From DASXMR01 sp036495525 (GTDB lineage Bacteria > Actinomycetota > Actinomycetes > Streptosporangiales > Streptosporangiaceae), in NCBI GenBank assembly GCA_036495525.1, contig DASXMR010000064.1:1-15646 (forward strand): a stretch of 15,646 bases of DNA. The letters run 5' to 3'. The translations under genes and the position numbers were made by a program. Shown in pieces: positions 1 through 6,975 of the stretch (positions are counted from its first letter, which is position 1; each line of letters starts with the position of its first letter). Below the pieces are notes generated by a model. It searched no databases. It saw only the letters and a program-made list of their open reading frames with translations, and was not told the origin of the DNA.

Positions 1-748
1 ACTCCGCGGTGATGACGAGCGCCGGCGGCAGGTGCGCGAGGCTCTCGGCGCGCAGCGGCGAGGCCAGCTGGTTGCTCGCGTCGGCCGGGCTGGCCAGGTA
101 ATGCCGGCGGTACCAGGCGACCGAATGCCGGTTGAACAGGAACGGATCGTCCGCCTCCCGCATCGACTGGTCATCGGCAAGCTGGTCGGTATTCGGATAA
201 ACGAGAAGCTGCCCGGCCAGTGCGAGTCCGTCGGCGCGGGCACGCAGGGCTACTCCGGCGGCCAGGTTGCCGCCCGCGCTGTCGCCGCCGACCGCGATGC
301 GGCCGGGGTCCGCGCCGATCTGCGCGGCGTGCCGGGCGACCCAGCGCACCGCGGCGTAGCAGTCGTCGACGGCTGCCGGGAACGGGTGCTCGGGGGCCAG
401 CCGGTAGCCGACGACGGCAACCAGCGCGCCGGCGGCATTGGCCAGGCTGCGGCTGACGCCGTCGGCGGTGTCGATGGTGCCGAGCACCCAGCCGCCGCCG
501 AAGAAGTAGAGCAGCACCGGCAGCGGCCGCTGGCCGGCTGGCCGGTACAGCCGCAGCGGCAGTTCGCCGCCAGGCCCGGCGATCCTCAGGTTCTCGACCT
601 CAAAGACCGGCTCCGGTTCGCCCCCCTCCGCCTGGATCGCGGCGAGATCAGCGGCCCTGGCATCGGCGAGCGACATCGCGTACAGCGGCGGGACACTGGC
701 CCGCTGCCGCTGGTCGCGGATCGCCTCAATCTGCGGGTCGAGGGGCAC
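1..748 (-). CDS. Alpha/beta hydrolase, hormone-sensitive lipase (HSL) family, partial at left edge
   Basis: Read on the minus strand, this frame is open from a GTG at 746-748 to the window edge, about 249 codons. It gives the N-terminal two thirds of an HSL-family (alpha/beta-hydrolase-3) esterase or lipase-like enzyme. Visible landmarks are the oxyanion-hole strand ending in FFGGGWVLG (residues 82-90), the block YRLAPEHPFPAA, and the nucleophile elbow GGDSAGGN with Ser157. The catalytic Asp and His lie beyond the edge; the reading stops just after LVITAE, where the family's DPLRDE block normally follows. A second GTG lies three codons upstream (755-757). I prefer 748 because an AAAGGGG ribosome-binding site sits at good spacing, and an in-frame TGA closes the frame further upstream. 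Oddity: the conserved His of the HGGG motif is Phe (residue 83). The gene is transcribed divergently from the aminotransferase gene. The substrate cannot be told; hydrolytic tailoring or release of a cluster product is only a guess. Confidence 0.9.
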   Translation of the reverse strand, partial: MPLDPQIEAIRDQRQRASVPPLYAMSLADARAADLAAIQAEGGEPEPVFEVENLRIAGPGGELPLRLYRPAGQRPLPVLLYFFGGGWVLGTIDTADGVSRSLANAAGALVAVVGYRLAPEHPFPAAVDDCYAAVRWVARHAAQIGADPGRIAVGGDSAGGNLAAGVALRARADGLALAGQLLVYPNTDQLADDQSMREADDPFLFNRHSVAWYRRHYLASPADASNQLASPLRAESLAHLPPALVITAE

Positions 749-815
749 GGCCGGCACCCCTTTCGCTCGGTCCGGCGGGCCGCGGCAGCCGCGCGCCCAT
801 CATCTGCTATTTCCT

Positions 816-850
816 GGTTAACCTGACGAAGATAGGCTATCTCGTACGGT
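816..850 (+). promoter_or_regulatory. Candidate promoter and operator in divergent intergenic region
   Basis: The 758-922 gap separates the divergent hydrolase and aminotransferase genes. A -35-like CTGACG (823-828) and a -10-like TACGGT (845-850) are separated by 16 nt and point towards the aminotransferase. The spacer contains a perfect palindrome, AGATAG-G-CTATCT (830-842). A second small palindrome, GGTTAACC (816-823), sits just upstream. A palindrome between the -35 and -10 is a classic repressor position. The boxes are weak matches, so the promoter is inferred, whereas the palindrome is directly visible. Confidence 0.4.
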
Positions 851-910
851 AATGCCGTTCGGCGCCAATGGCCGCCTGCGGCTTGCCGGGCGGTCTCCTC
901 ACCGAGGCAG

Positions 911-2203
911 GTGCCTGGACTGATGGTCGAGTTACAACGCGCTTCGCTGCACGCGTCCGTCACCGATCCCGGCGCGGCGTCGATGAATTTCCTTAACGAG
1001 ATAGCCAGCCGTTTTCCGGCCGCGATCTCGCTCGCCGCTGGCCGGCCATTCGACGAGTTCTACTCCATCGAGGATGTCGAGCGCTATCTGGCTGCTTATG
1101 TCGCTCACCTGCGCGGTGCTGGCCTGACTGAGCCGCGGGTCAGGCAGGCCATCTTGCAGTACGGCCGGACGAACGGTCAGCTCGGCGCCATGATCGCGCG
1201 GATGCTCGAGGCCGACGATGGCATCCGGGTTCCGGCCGAGTCGGTGATGGTGACCTCGGGCTGTCAGGAAGCGATGATCATCGCGCTGCGGGGGCTGTGC
1301 GCCGGGCCCGACGATGTCGTGCTGGCAGCCGAGCCTTGTTACGTCGGCCTGACTGGTGCCGCCCGGGTGCTCGGCATCACGGTCATACCGGTACCCGAGA
1401 CAGCTGACGGGCTGGCGCCGGAGTCGGTCGCGCGCGTGGCTCGCGAGGTACGTGCAGGCGGCCGCCAGCCGCGCGCGCTGTACGTGGTGTCGAACTTCGC
1501 CAATCCGTCGGGTGTCTCGCTGAGCCCCGGCGTGCGGCGCGAGCTGATCGAGGCGGCGGCCGAGCAGGACCTGCTGATCCTGGAGGACGACCCGTACGGG
1601 CTGTTCGGGCTCGACGACGCGCGCAGTCCGGCCCTGAAGGCGCTGGACACCGAGCAGCAGGTCATCTACCTGGGGTCGTTCGCCAAGTCGGTGTTTCCCG
1701 GCGCCCGGGTGGGCTTCCTGGTCGCGGACCAGCCCGTCGTCGGCGCGGACGGCCAGCGCAGCCTGCTGGCTGAGGAGCTGTCGGCGGTCAAGAGCATGAC
1801 TACCGTCAACACCTCGCCCATCGCGCAGGCTGTCATCGGCGGCGTGCTGGTGTCCTGCGAGTACAGCCTGCGCGCCGCCAACCGGGAGAAGATCGCCTTC
1901 TACCGGCGTAACCTGCGCGCTCTGCTGGCCGCGCTCGACCGTCATTTCAGCGATCCGGCGATCACCTGGAACGCGCCGAGCGGCGGCTTCTTCGCCGTCG
2001 TGGACGTGCCGGTCCTGGCCGACGAGAAGCTGCTCGAAGTCTCGGCGCGCGACTACGGCGTGCTGTGGACGCCGATGAGCTTCTTTTACACCGGCGACGG
2101 CGGCAGCCACGCCATCCGGCTGTCGTGCAGTGCGCTGCTGGCCGACCAGATCGATGAGGGCGTCCGCCGGCTGGCTGCCCTGATCGCTGGCGTCCGCTCG
2201 TGA
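911..2203 (+). CDS. hpgT: PLP-dependent aminotransferase, HpgT-like
   Basis: Fold-type I (class I/II) PLP aminotransferase of 430 residues from GTG 911, or 426 from ATG 923. The latter gives MVELQRASLH, the N-terminus I recall for hydroxyphenylglycine aminotransferases (HpgT), and is the more likely start. Cofactor residues can be read (numbering from 911): YGR at 84-86, Asn198 in NFANPSG, the EDDPYG block at 225-230 with the pyridine-binding Asp, Lys259 in SFAKS as Schiff-base lysine, Arg266, and a C-terminal IRLSCS block with the substrate-carboxylate Arg. HpgT converts 4-hydroxyphenylglyoxylate (or the 3,5-dihydroxy analogue) to the phenylglycine with tyrosine as donor, which regenerates 4-hydroxyphenylpyruvate for HmaS. 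The hmaS gene across the convergent junction supports this role. Without Hmo in the window, another 2-oxo-acid substrate remains possible. Leu4 (from ATG 923) is a TTA codon at 932-934. The stop overlaps the next start by 4 nt (GTGA). Confidence 0.85.
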   Translation: MPGLMVELQRASLHASVTDPGAASMNFLNEIASRFPAAISLAAGRPFDEFYSIEDVERYLAAYVAHLRGAGLTEPRVRQAILQYGRTNGQLGAMIARMLEADDGIRVPAESVMVTSGCQEAMIIALRGLCAGPDDVVLAAEPCYVGLTGAARVLGITVIPVPETADGLAPESVARVAREVRAGGRQPRALYVVSNFANPSGVSLSPGVRRELIEAAAEQDLLILEDDPYGLFGLDDARSPALKALDTEQQVIYLGSFAKSVFPGARVGFLVADQPVVGADGQRSLLAEELSAVKSMTTVNTSPIAQAVIGGVLVSCEYSLRAANREKIAFYRRNLRALLAALDRHFSDPAITWNAPSGGFFAVVDVPVLADEKLLEVSARDYGVLWTPMSFFYTGDGGSHAIRLSCSALLADQIDEGVRRLAALIAGVRS

Positions 2204-2898
2204 CCGATCTGGTCCGGGTCTCGCTCGTCCCTGCCGACTTGCCGGCTGGTGCCGCGGCGGGCCTCGCCGGCCTGCTCGATGCCAGCGAGCGCAGCCGCGC
2301 CGCCGCGCTGCTCAGCGCGGAAGACCGGCAGCTGTTCACGGTCGCGCATGGCGTGCTGCGAATCCTGGCCGCCCGCGAGCTGAACGTGCGGCCAGCGGCG
2401 CTCAGCTGGGTCGCTGGCCGGTACGGCAAGCCTGAGCTGGTGCCTCCGTGGTCGGGCCTGCATACCAGCCTGTCGCACTCCGGCGGCCTGATCGCGGCGG
2501 CCGTCAGCACCGCCCGGCCGGTCGGCGTGGACATTCAGCACCTGGAGCCGAGCGTGGACACAGCCGGGCTGTCCGCCCGGTTCTTCCCGCCGGACGAGGC
2601 CGGGTATGTCGCGGCGGGCGGAGATGCCTGCGGCCGCGCCGACCGGCTGGCGCGGCTGTGGGTGCGCAAGGAGGCGGTCGTCAAGGCGGCAGGCAGCCGC
2701 CTGTGGCCCAACCTGAAAGTCCCCGTCCGCGACCGCGACGTCGTCAGCTGCGCCGAGCCGGCCAGCGCGTACCGGGTGGCAGAGGTCAGCGCGCCGGCCG
2801 GCTATCGCGCCGCGGTGGCGCTGGCTGGCGCCGCGCCGTTCGTCCTCGCGGCGGCCGGCTGGCCGAGCGGCGAAGTTACATCAGCGATGGTCAGCTAG
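2200..2898 (+). CDS. Sfp-type 4'-phosphopantetheinyl transferase
   Basis: A 232-residue Sfp-type enzyme that moves the phosphopantetheine arm of coenzyme A to a serine of carrier proteins. Motifs in order: GRYGKPEL (73-80), TSLSHSGG (89-96), VGVDIQ (108-113) with Mg-binding Asp111, and WVRKEAVVKA (154-163) with Glu158 and the conserved lysines. The length is normal for the family. The GTG start lies inside the stop region of the aminotransferase (GTGA overlap), so translation is probably coupled. Its likely clients are the two acyl carrier proteins of the facing operon (Ser38 of ACP 1, Ser31 of ACP 2). Its TAG stop shares the tetramer CTAG (2895-2898) with the stop codon of the oxygenase gene on the other strand, leaving no space for a conventional terminator between the two converging units. 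No TTA codon was seen in this gene. Confidence 0.93.
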   Translation: MTDLVRVSLVPADLPAGAAAGLAGLLDASERSRAAALLSAEDRQLFTVAHGVLRILAARELNVRPAALSWVAGRYGKPELVPPWSGLHTSLSHSGGLIAAAVSTARPVGVDIQHLEPSVDTAGLSARFFPPDEAGYVAAGGDACGRADRLARLWVRKEAVVKAAGSRLWPNLKVPVRDRDVVSCAEPASAYRVAEVSAPAGYRAAVALAGAAPFVLAAAGWPSGEVTSAMVS

Positions 2899-3830
2899 GA
2901 CTGCCTGGCGCCCGCCGCCTGCCGCCAGAGCACGGGGCAGAAGTCGGGATCGCCGTAGTCGGGACGGCCGTCGGGCAACCGCCGGACCAGGACGTCGTGG
3001 TTGTAAGCGAGAGTGTCGCCGGTGCTCAGGACGAATTCCCGGTACGCATTCCCGCCGTCCTGCAAATGGAAGGAGACAGCCCGGCGCGGACGCGAGCTGG
3101 TGTTGGTCCCGCTGCCGTGGTAGGTCCGGCAGTGGTGGAAGCTCATGTGGCCCTTGGGGATGATCATCGGGACCTTGACCACGTCGGCGTTGTTGTAAGC
3201 GGCGTTCCTCGCCAGCATGCGCTCCAGGTCGGCGTTGTCTCGCTCAGCGAAATGCCTGGTCATCGAGTCGTCGCTGCCAATCTCGCGCCAGCGGTGGCTG
3301 CCGTCGACCATCGTGATCGTGCCCATCTCCTCGTCGCAGTCGTGGAACGGGATGAAAGCGGTCAGCATCCTGTCCGACGTGGAGGACGACCAGTAGTGCT
3401 TGTCGAAGTGCCACGGCACGACGTTGCTCGGCTCACCGGCGATCGGCGGCTTATAGATCAGCGTCGACTGAAACACCCGGATCTCGTCGGCGCGCGCCAG
3501 CGCGGCAGCCACGGCGCCGATCAGCGGCTTGCGCACCAGCCTCGCCAGCCCGTCGTGCTCGTAGTGGACATAGTCGCTGTGCCGCTGCACCTCGCCCATG
3601 GACGGATCCCAGTACGCCAGGCCCGGCGGGCGGGCGGGCAAGGCGCGGTCGCGCTCGCCTGCGTAGTACCGCTCGCTCGCGGCGACGAGCTCGTCGGCTT
3701 CGTCGTCGCAGAGGAGCTTCTTGCTGAGGTACCAGCCGTGCTCGGCGTAGAACGCGATGTCAGAGTCCGACGGCAGCAGCGAGCGCTCCTCGTCTGTCAG
3801 CGTGAACGGCGGGGTGACAGAAAGGGTCAC
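2895..3830 (-). CDS. Phytanoyl-CoA dioxygenase (PhyH)-like Fe(II)/2-oxoglutarate oxygenase
   Basis: A 311-residue member of the PhyH family of non-heme iron, 2-oxoglutarate-dependent oxygenases, which commonly hydroxylate amino acids, acyl chains or carrier-bound intermediates in natural-product pathways. The HxD iron motif is WHFDKHYW (His141, Asp143). The distal His is probably His238 in TYHGSGTN, followed by SSRPRRAVSFHLQ with Arg248 or Arg250 placed to bind the 2-oxoglutarate carboxylate. All facial-triad residues are therefore present, so it should be active. The GTG start at 3828-3830 has AGGAAGG eight bases upstream. It is the last gene of the minus-strand operon, 59 nt behind hmaS. 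The substrate is unknown. Position suggests hydroxylation of the 4-hydroxymandelate-derived or carrier-bound product. Halogenation is unlikely because the Asp of HxD is present. Confidence 0.88.
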   Translation of the reverse strand: MTLSVTPPFTLTDEERSLLPSDSDIAFYAEHGWYLSKKLLCDDEADELVAASERYYAGERDRALPARPPGLAYWDPSMGEVQRHSDYVHYEHDGLARLVRKPLIGAVAAALARADEIRVFQSTLIYKPPIAGEPSNVVPWHFDKHYWSSSTSDRMLTAFIPFHDCDEEMGTITMVDGSHRWREIGSDDSMTRHFAERDNADLERMLARNAAYNNADVVKVPMIIPKGHMSFHHCRTYHGSGTNTSSRPRRAVSFHLQDGGNAYREFVLSTGDTLAYNHDVLVRRLPDGRPDYGDPDFCPVLWRQAAGARQS

Positions 3831-3889
3831 GGGTCATTCCTTCCTCGGCGAGCGGGTGTCGGCTGGCCAGGCGGCCGGGTCCAGGTCGG

Positions 3890-4984
3890 TCAGATGCGCG
3901 CCCCGCCCGCCACTTCGCGGATCTCGGCGAGCTCCCGCTCCTTCGCCGCGTACAGCGCGGGGATGTTGCTGGTGCCGAAGGTCCGGGCGCCGTGCCGGTC
4001 GATCAGCTCCAGGAAGAAGGTGCGCCTGATGTGCGTCGACTTGGCGAAGATCTGGTACATCTGGCCCCAGTGGTCGCGGTCGACCAGGATGCCGAGCGGC
4101 CGCAGCGCGTCGACCGGGATGTCGGTGTCACCCAGCCGCGAGGCCAGCGCGTCGTAGTAGCCCGCCGGCGTTTCGTTGAATTCGACGCCCCGGCCGGCCA
4201 GCGTCCGGATCGCGTGCACGATGTCCTTGGTCAGGAATGCGACGTGCTGCACTCCGGCGCCGTCGTGCCAGGCCAGGAAGTCGTCGATCTGGCCGGCCTC
4301 GCGCACCAGGTCCGGCTGGATCACCGTGAACGTCACGCCGCCCGACGGGCTCTGCACGACTTTCGACATCATGCCCTGGTCGCCGACCTTGATGTACTCC
4401 TCGAAGGTCACCGAGAAGCCGAGCACCTTCTGGTGGAAGGCGATGGTGGAGTTCAGCTCGCCGGCTGGCACGCAGACTGCCGCGTGGTCGACGATGCGCA
4501 GCAGGTCGTCGTCGGAGCCGGCCGCCGCGCCCGGATCCATCTCGATGGCGCCGGGCAGGAACGCCTCTGCTGAGCCGTGGCGCTCGACGAAGCGGTAAAC
4601 CACGTCGCCGAATCCTGCCAGCTCAGCGGTGACCACGCAGGCTTCGTCGTTCTCCCTGGTGCTGGGCGGGCTGATACCCGTCCCGCCGGCGGAGACAGCG
4701 TCGGCGTAGCAGGAGCCGGCGCTGTCGGCGCGAAACGCCGTCACTGCCACCCCGTCGCCGTGCCTGGCGACGAACTGGCTCGCGGGGTGTTCCCGGCGTA
4801 AGCCTGAGGTCAGCAGGATCCGGATGTCACCCTGGCCCAGCAGGAGGCTGCGCTGCTCGCCCAGCCCGGTCTCCGGGCCGCCGTGCCCGTAGACGCGAAA
4901 GCCGTAGGCGGTGCACAGGGATCGCGCCGCCGCGACCGCATCACCTACATACAGCTCGATGTGGTCGACGTCGAGGATGTTCAT
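3890..4984 (-). CDS. hmaS: 4-hydroxymandelate synthase (HmaS)
   Basis: A 364-residue two-domain vicinal-oxygen-chelate dioxygenase of the 4-hydroxyphenylpyruvate dioxygenase (HPPD)/HmaS family. Iron ligands are His167 (VDHAAVCV), His247 (GAGVQHVAF) and Glu326 (FFLELIDRHG). HmaS and HPPD both decarboxylate 4-hydroxyphenylpyruvate but hydroxylate the benzylic carbon or the ring respectively. The C-terminal helix here reads TFGTSNIPALY with Ile341, where HPPDs have Phe (GNF). The aliphatic residue is typical of mandelate synthases, and the GAGVQH and YYD blocks also resemble glycopeptide-cluster HmaS. The product should be (S)-4-hydroxymandelate. AGGAGAGG lies six bases before the ATG. Leu62 is a TTA codon (4799-4801). 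The gene sits between the half-ketosynthase gene (33-nt gap) and the PhyH gene. An HPPD function in tyrosine catabolism is less likely given Ile341 and the cluster setting. Confidence 0.92.
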   Translation of the reverse strand: MNILDVDHIELYVGDAVAAARSLCTAYGFRVYGHGGPETGLGEQRSLLLGQGDIRILLTSGLRREHPASQFVARHGDGVAVTAFRADSAGSCYADAVSAGGTGISPPSTRENDEACVVTAELAGFGDVVYRFVERHGSAEAFLPGAIEMDPGAAAGSDDDLLRIVDHAAVCVPAGELNSTIAFHQKVLGFSVTFEEYIKVGDQGMMSKVVQSPSGGVTFTVIQPDLVREAGQIDDFLAWHDGAGVQHVAFLTKDIVHAIRTLAGRGVEFNETPAGYYDALASRLGDTDIPVDALRPLGILVDRDHWGQMYQIFAKSTHIRRTFFLELIDRHGARTFGTSNIPALYAAKERELAEIREVAGGARI

Positions 4985-5017
4985 CGCTTGCCTCTCCTCA
5001 GGTTCGGCCCCGCACAG

Positions 5018-5572
5018 TCACTCCCGCCCGGCCTGGCCGGTGACCAGGATGGCGGCGGCCCGGTCGCCGCCGCCGGTCACCGCCAGGTCGGCGCGCACCA
5101 GCAGCACCTCGTCCGCGTCGGCGTCGGCGATCAGCAGCGCGGCGGCCGCCAGCCCCGCCGATGTCCCGCTGACGCAAGCGACCGGCCCGGTCAGGTGCCA
5201 CCGCGCCGCCAGGTAGCCGGCCACCGCGTTGGGCACGGACTGGAAGAACAGCAGCGGGAGGACCCGCTGGCCGGCGTCGACGGCGGTGGCGACGCGGATC
5301 GCGCTGGTGACGTCGCCGAGCGCCGTCACCAGCACGATGCCGATGACCGTGCCGGGCTGCTGCACCCGGTCACGGCCGCTCAGCGCCCGCCCGGCGACCT
5401 CGGCCACCAGCGGGCTGAAAGTGGACTCGATGAACCCCGCGACCGGGGTGACCTCGCGGTCGGCATCCGTCTGCGGCCAGCAGGCGGACGACGAGACTGT
5501 CAGCCCGGCCGCGGTCGCTGCCGCGTGCAGCGCGGCCAGGTCCGGGGACGCGGCGGCGTGGAGCTGCATCAT
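5018..5572 (-). CDS. Half-length ketosynthase-like protein (chain-length-factor-like, lacks catalytic Cys)
   Basis: A 184-residue protein matching only the N-terminal half of a ketosynthase thiolase fold, of the sort seen in PF13723-type beta-ketoacyl-synthase-like proteins. The alignable stretch is FFQSVPNAVAGYLAAR (109-124), then VACVSGTSAGLAAAALL (131-147), then DEVLLVRADL. In the nucleophile elbow VSGTSAG the position of the catalytic Cys is Thr137, and the half carrying both catalytic His residues is absent, so it cannot condense on its own. By analogy with KS/CLF pairs it may dimerise with, or scaffold, the adjacent ketosynthase. It starts with ATGATG at 5572; its start overlaps the ketosynthase stop by 4 nt, which suggests coupled translation and equal amounts. 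The stop is a clean TGA with no continuing C-terminal half in the other frames, since the next 33 nt lead directly to hmaS. It is therefore a defined short protein rather than an obvious frameshift. Confidence 0.75.
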   Translation of the reverse strand: MMQLHAAASPDLAALHAAATAAGLTVSSSACWPQTDADREVTPVAGFIESTFSPLVAEVAGRALSGRDRVQQPGTVIGIVLVTALGDVTSAIRVATAVDAGQRVLPLLFFQSVPNAVAGYLAARWHLTGPVACVSGTSAGLAAAALLIADADADEVLLVRADLAVTGGGDRAAAILVTGQAGRE

Positions 5573-6744
5573 GACAGGCCGACAATGAGCGCGGTGTTCG
5601 CGCCGCCGAACGCGGCGTTGAGGCTCATCGCGAACTCGGCCGTCGCGGCCTGCGCCGAGCCGAGCACGAGATTGAGGCGGCAGCTGTCATCGGCCCCGAG
5701 GTATCCGGCGTTGACCGGCAGCATCCCGGTGCTGCCCGCCAGCACCGTGACGATCAGCTCGACCACGCCGGACGCCTCAAGCGTCTGACCGTGCAGCGAC
5801 TTGGTGGAGCTGACCGGCACGGATCCGGCGGCGTCGCCGAGTGCCAGCCGCAGCGCGTTCGTCTCGGCCGGGTCGCTGTGACCGGTACCTGAGCCGTGCG
5901 CGTTGATGTAGCCGATGTCCGCCGCGCCGATGCCGGCCCGCTGCAGCGCGGCCGTGACCGCCCTGGCCATGCCGTAGCCATCCGGGTGCGGCTTGACCGG
6001 GTGATACGCGTCGCCTGCCCGGCCCCACCCGGCGATCAGGGCCAGCTCCGGCGCCCGCCGCGCCCGCGCTGACTCGCCCGACTCGACGACGACAGCGCCG
6101 ACGCCGTCGCCAAGCAGCAGCCCGCGCCGCCCGGCGCTGAACGGGCGGACCTGGCCGTCGTCGGCGAGCACGCGGCCGGCGTCGAACAGCGCGAACTGGT
6201 CGCTGTCGACCAGGTAACCGCCCGCCACGACGACGCGGTTGGCCTGGCCGCGGGCGATGGCCGCCGCCGCGTCGGCGATCGCGGTACTGGCCGCCACGCA
6301 TGCTGAGGTGTAGCTGCGGATACCCTGCTGCGCCAGGCCGCAGCTGGCGGCGATCCCGGCCGCGAACGCCCCGGGACCGAGCGCTGGCTGCTCGGACGCC
6401 GGGGCGCGAGCGATATCCGGGTCGGCGTGAATGGCGAGGAAGAGCGCAGTGCGGGCTCGCTCGGCGGGCGGCAGCGCTGCCTCGTCGCACGCATCGCGCA
6501 CCGCACGGGTCACCTCAGCGCGCAGGTCAGGGGAGCCGGGCATGGTGGCGGCGCAGCTGACTCGCCGGGCACTCACGTCGAAGCGCCGTACCGGGGCGAA
6601 GGCATGCTGGCCGGCCCGCAGCCCGGACAGCAGCGCGCCGGTGCCACGGCCATAGGCGCTGAGCACCGCGGTGCCGGTCAGCACCACCGAGCGCGCGCCC
6701 CGCCTGGCCGCAGGCGGCGAGTCCACGGCGAGCCCTTCAGCCAT
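5569..6744 (-). CDS. Beta-ketoacyl-ACP synthase (FabF-like) with Gln at second catalytic His position
   Basis: A 391-residue discrete ketosynthase of the FabB/FabF type, normal in length. The nucleophile is Cys149 in SYTSACVAAST. The first catalytic His is His283 in NAHGSGTGHSDPAETNAL. The C-terminal NAAFGGANTALIVG (376-389) is the usual FGGxN block. In the motif that normally reads STKS-x-x-GH-xLGAAG, this protein has STKSLHGQTLEASG: the His that helps malonyl decarboxylation is Gln320, with a His two residues earlier (His318). The CAG codon is unambiguous in the sequence. It may be a condensing enzyme with altered chemistry, a decarboxylation-independent acyl transferase between the two carrier proteins, or a subfamily that uses His318. 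The start at 6744 overlaps the ACP 2 gene by 8 nt, and its stop overlaps the half-ketosynthase gene by 4 nt. The ribosome-binding site is weak, consistent with translational coupling. Confidence 0.9.
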   Translation of the reverse strand: MAEGLAVDSPPAARRGARSVVLTGTAVLSAYGRGTGALLSGLRAGQHAFAPVRRFDVSARRVSCAATMPGSPDLRAEVTRAVRDACDEAALPPAERARTALFLAIHADPDIARAPASEQPALGPGAFAAGIAASCGLAQQGIRSYTSACVAASTAIADAAAAIARGQANRVVVAGGYLVDSDQFALFDAGRVLADDGQVRPFSAGRRGLLLGDGVGAVVVESGESARARRAPELALIAGWGRAGDAYHPVKPHPDGYGMARAVTAALQRAGIGAADIGYINAHGSGTGHSDPAETNALRLALGDAAGSVPVSSTKSLHGQTLEASGVVELIVTVLAGSTGMLPVNAGYLGADDSCRLNLVLGSAQAATAEFAMSLNAAFGGANTALIVGLS

Positions 6745-6973
6745 CTGGCGATCCGACCCTGAGTGCCCGCAGCACGTCGAGCACCCCGGTGACCGTCGAC
6801 ATGCGGGCGATCATGTCGTCGTCGACGTCGAGCACGCCGTAGCGCTGCTCGATCTGGTGGATTAGCCAGGCGAGCTCGAGCGAGTCGATGGCCTCAGGTA
6901 CCTGATCGCTTTCCCGGTCGCCGTAGCTGGCCAGCATCGCGACGACGTCAGAGCGCTGCGGTACGCGGGCCAT
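6737..6973 (-). CDS. Acyl carrier protein 2
   Basis: A 78-residue carrier protein. The phosphopantetheine attachment motif is AIDSLELAWLIHQIEQRYG with Ser31 in a classic DSL context, at the start of helix 2. Helix 3 and 4 regions (DDDMIARMSTVTGVLDVL) follow as expected. It begins two bases after the stop of ACP 1 and overlaps the ketosynthase gene by 8 nt. It would be armed by the phosphopantetheinyl transferase of the facing gene pair. Two adjacent, dissimilar carrier proteins suggest separate donor and acceptor roles, for example starter and extender, but the sequence does not say which is which. It could also be called a peptidyl carrier protein, since the sequence alone does not separate the two types. 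Confidence 0.88.
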   Translation of the reverse strand: MARVPQRSDVVAMLASYGDRESDQVPEAIDSLELAWLIHQIEQRYGVLDVDDDMIARMSTVTGVLDVLRALRVGSPDG

Positions 6974-6975
6974 GG

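Noticed and set aside
32..826. A 264-codon ORF on the plus strand at the left edge
   Set aside because: The opposite strand encodes an HSL-type hydrolase with GDSAGG; the plus frame has no motifs.
932..2110. A 392-codon ORF on the minus strand opposite the aminotransferase
   Set aside because: The plus-strand gene has every PLP-enzyme motif; the minus frame shows no domain and has shadow composition.
2448..4157. A 569-codon ORF on the plus strand through the transferase and oxygenase genes
   Set aside because: It overlaps two clear enzymes, is Arg/Gly/Val-rich low-complexity sequence and has no recognisable motif; it is an antisense/alternate-frame shadow of GC-rich coding DNA.
3890..4984. 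Assignment as 4-hydroxyphenylpyruvate dioxygenase (tyrosine catabolism)
   Set aside because: Ile341 in TSNI replaces the HPPD Phe, and the gene lies inside a carrier-protein operon with an HpgT-like enzyme nearby; mandelate synthase fits better.
3992..5788. Plus-strand ORFs of 140-301 codons opposite hmaS and the half-ketosynthase gene
   Set aside because: They are antisense to genes with intact metal ligands or ketosynthase homology, and their sequences are Arg/Gly/His-rich without motifs.
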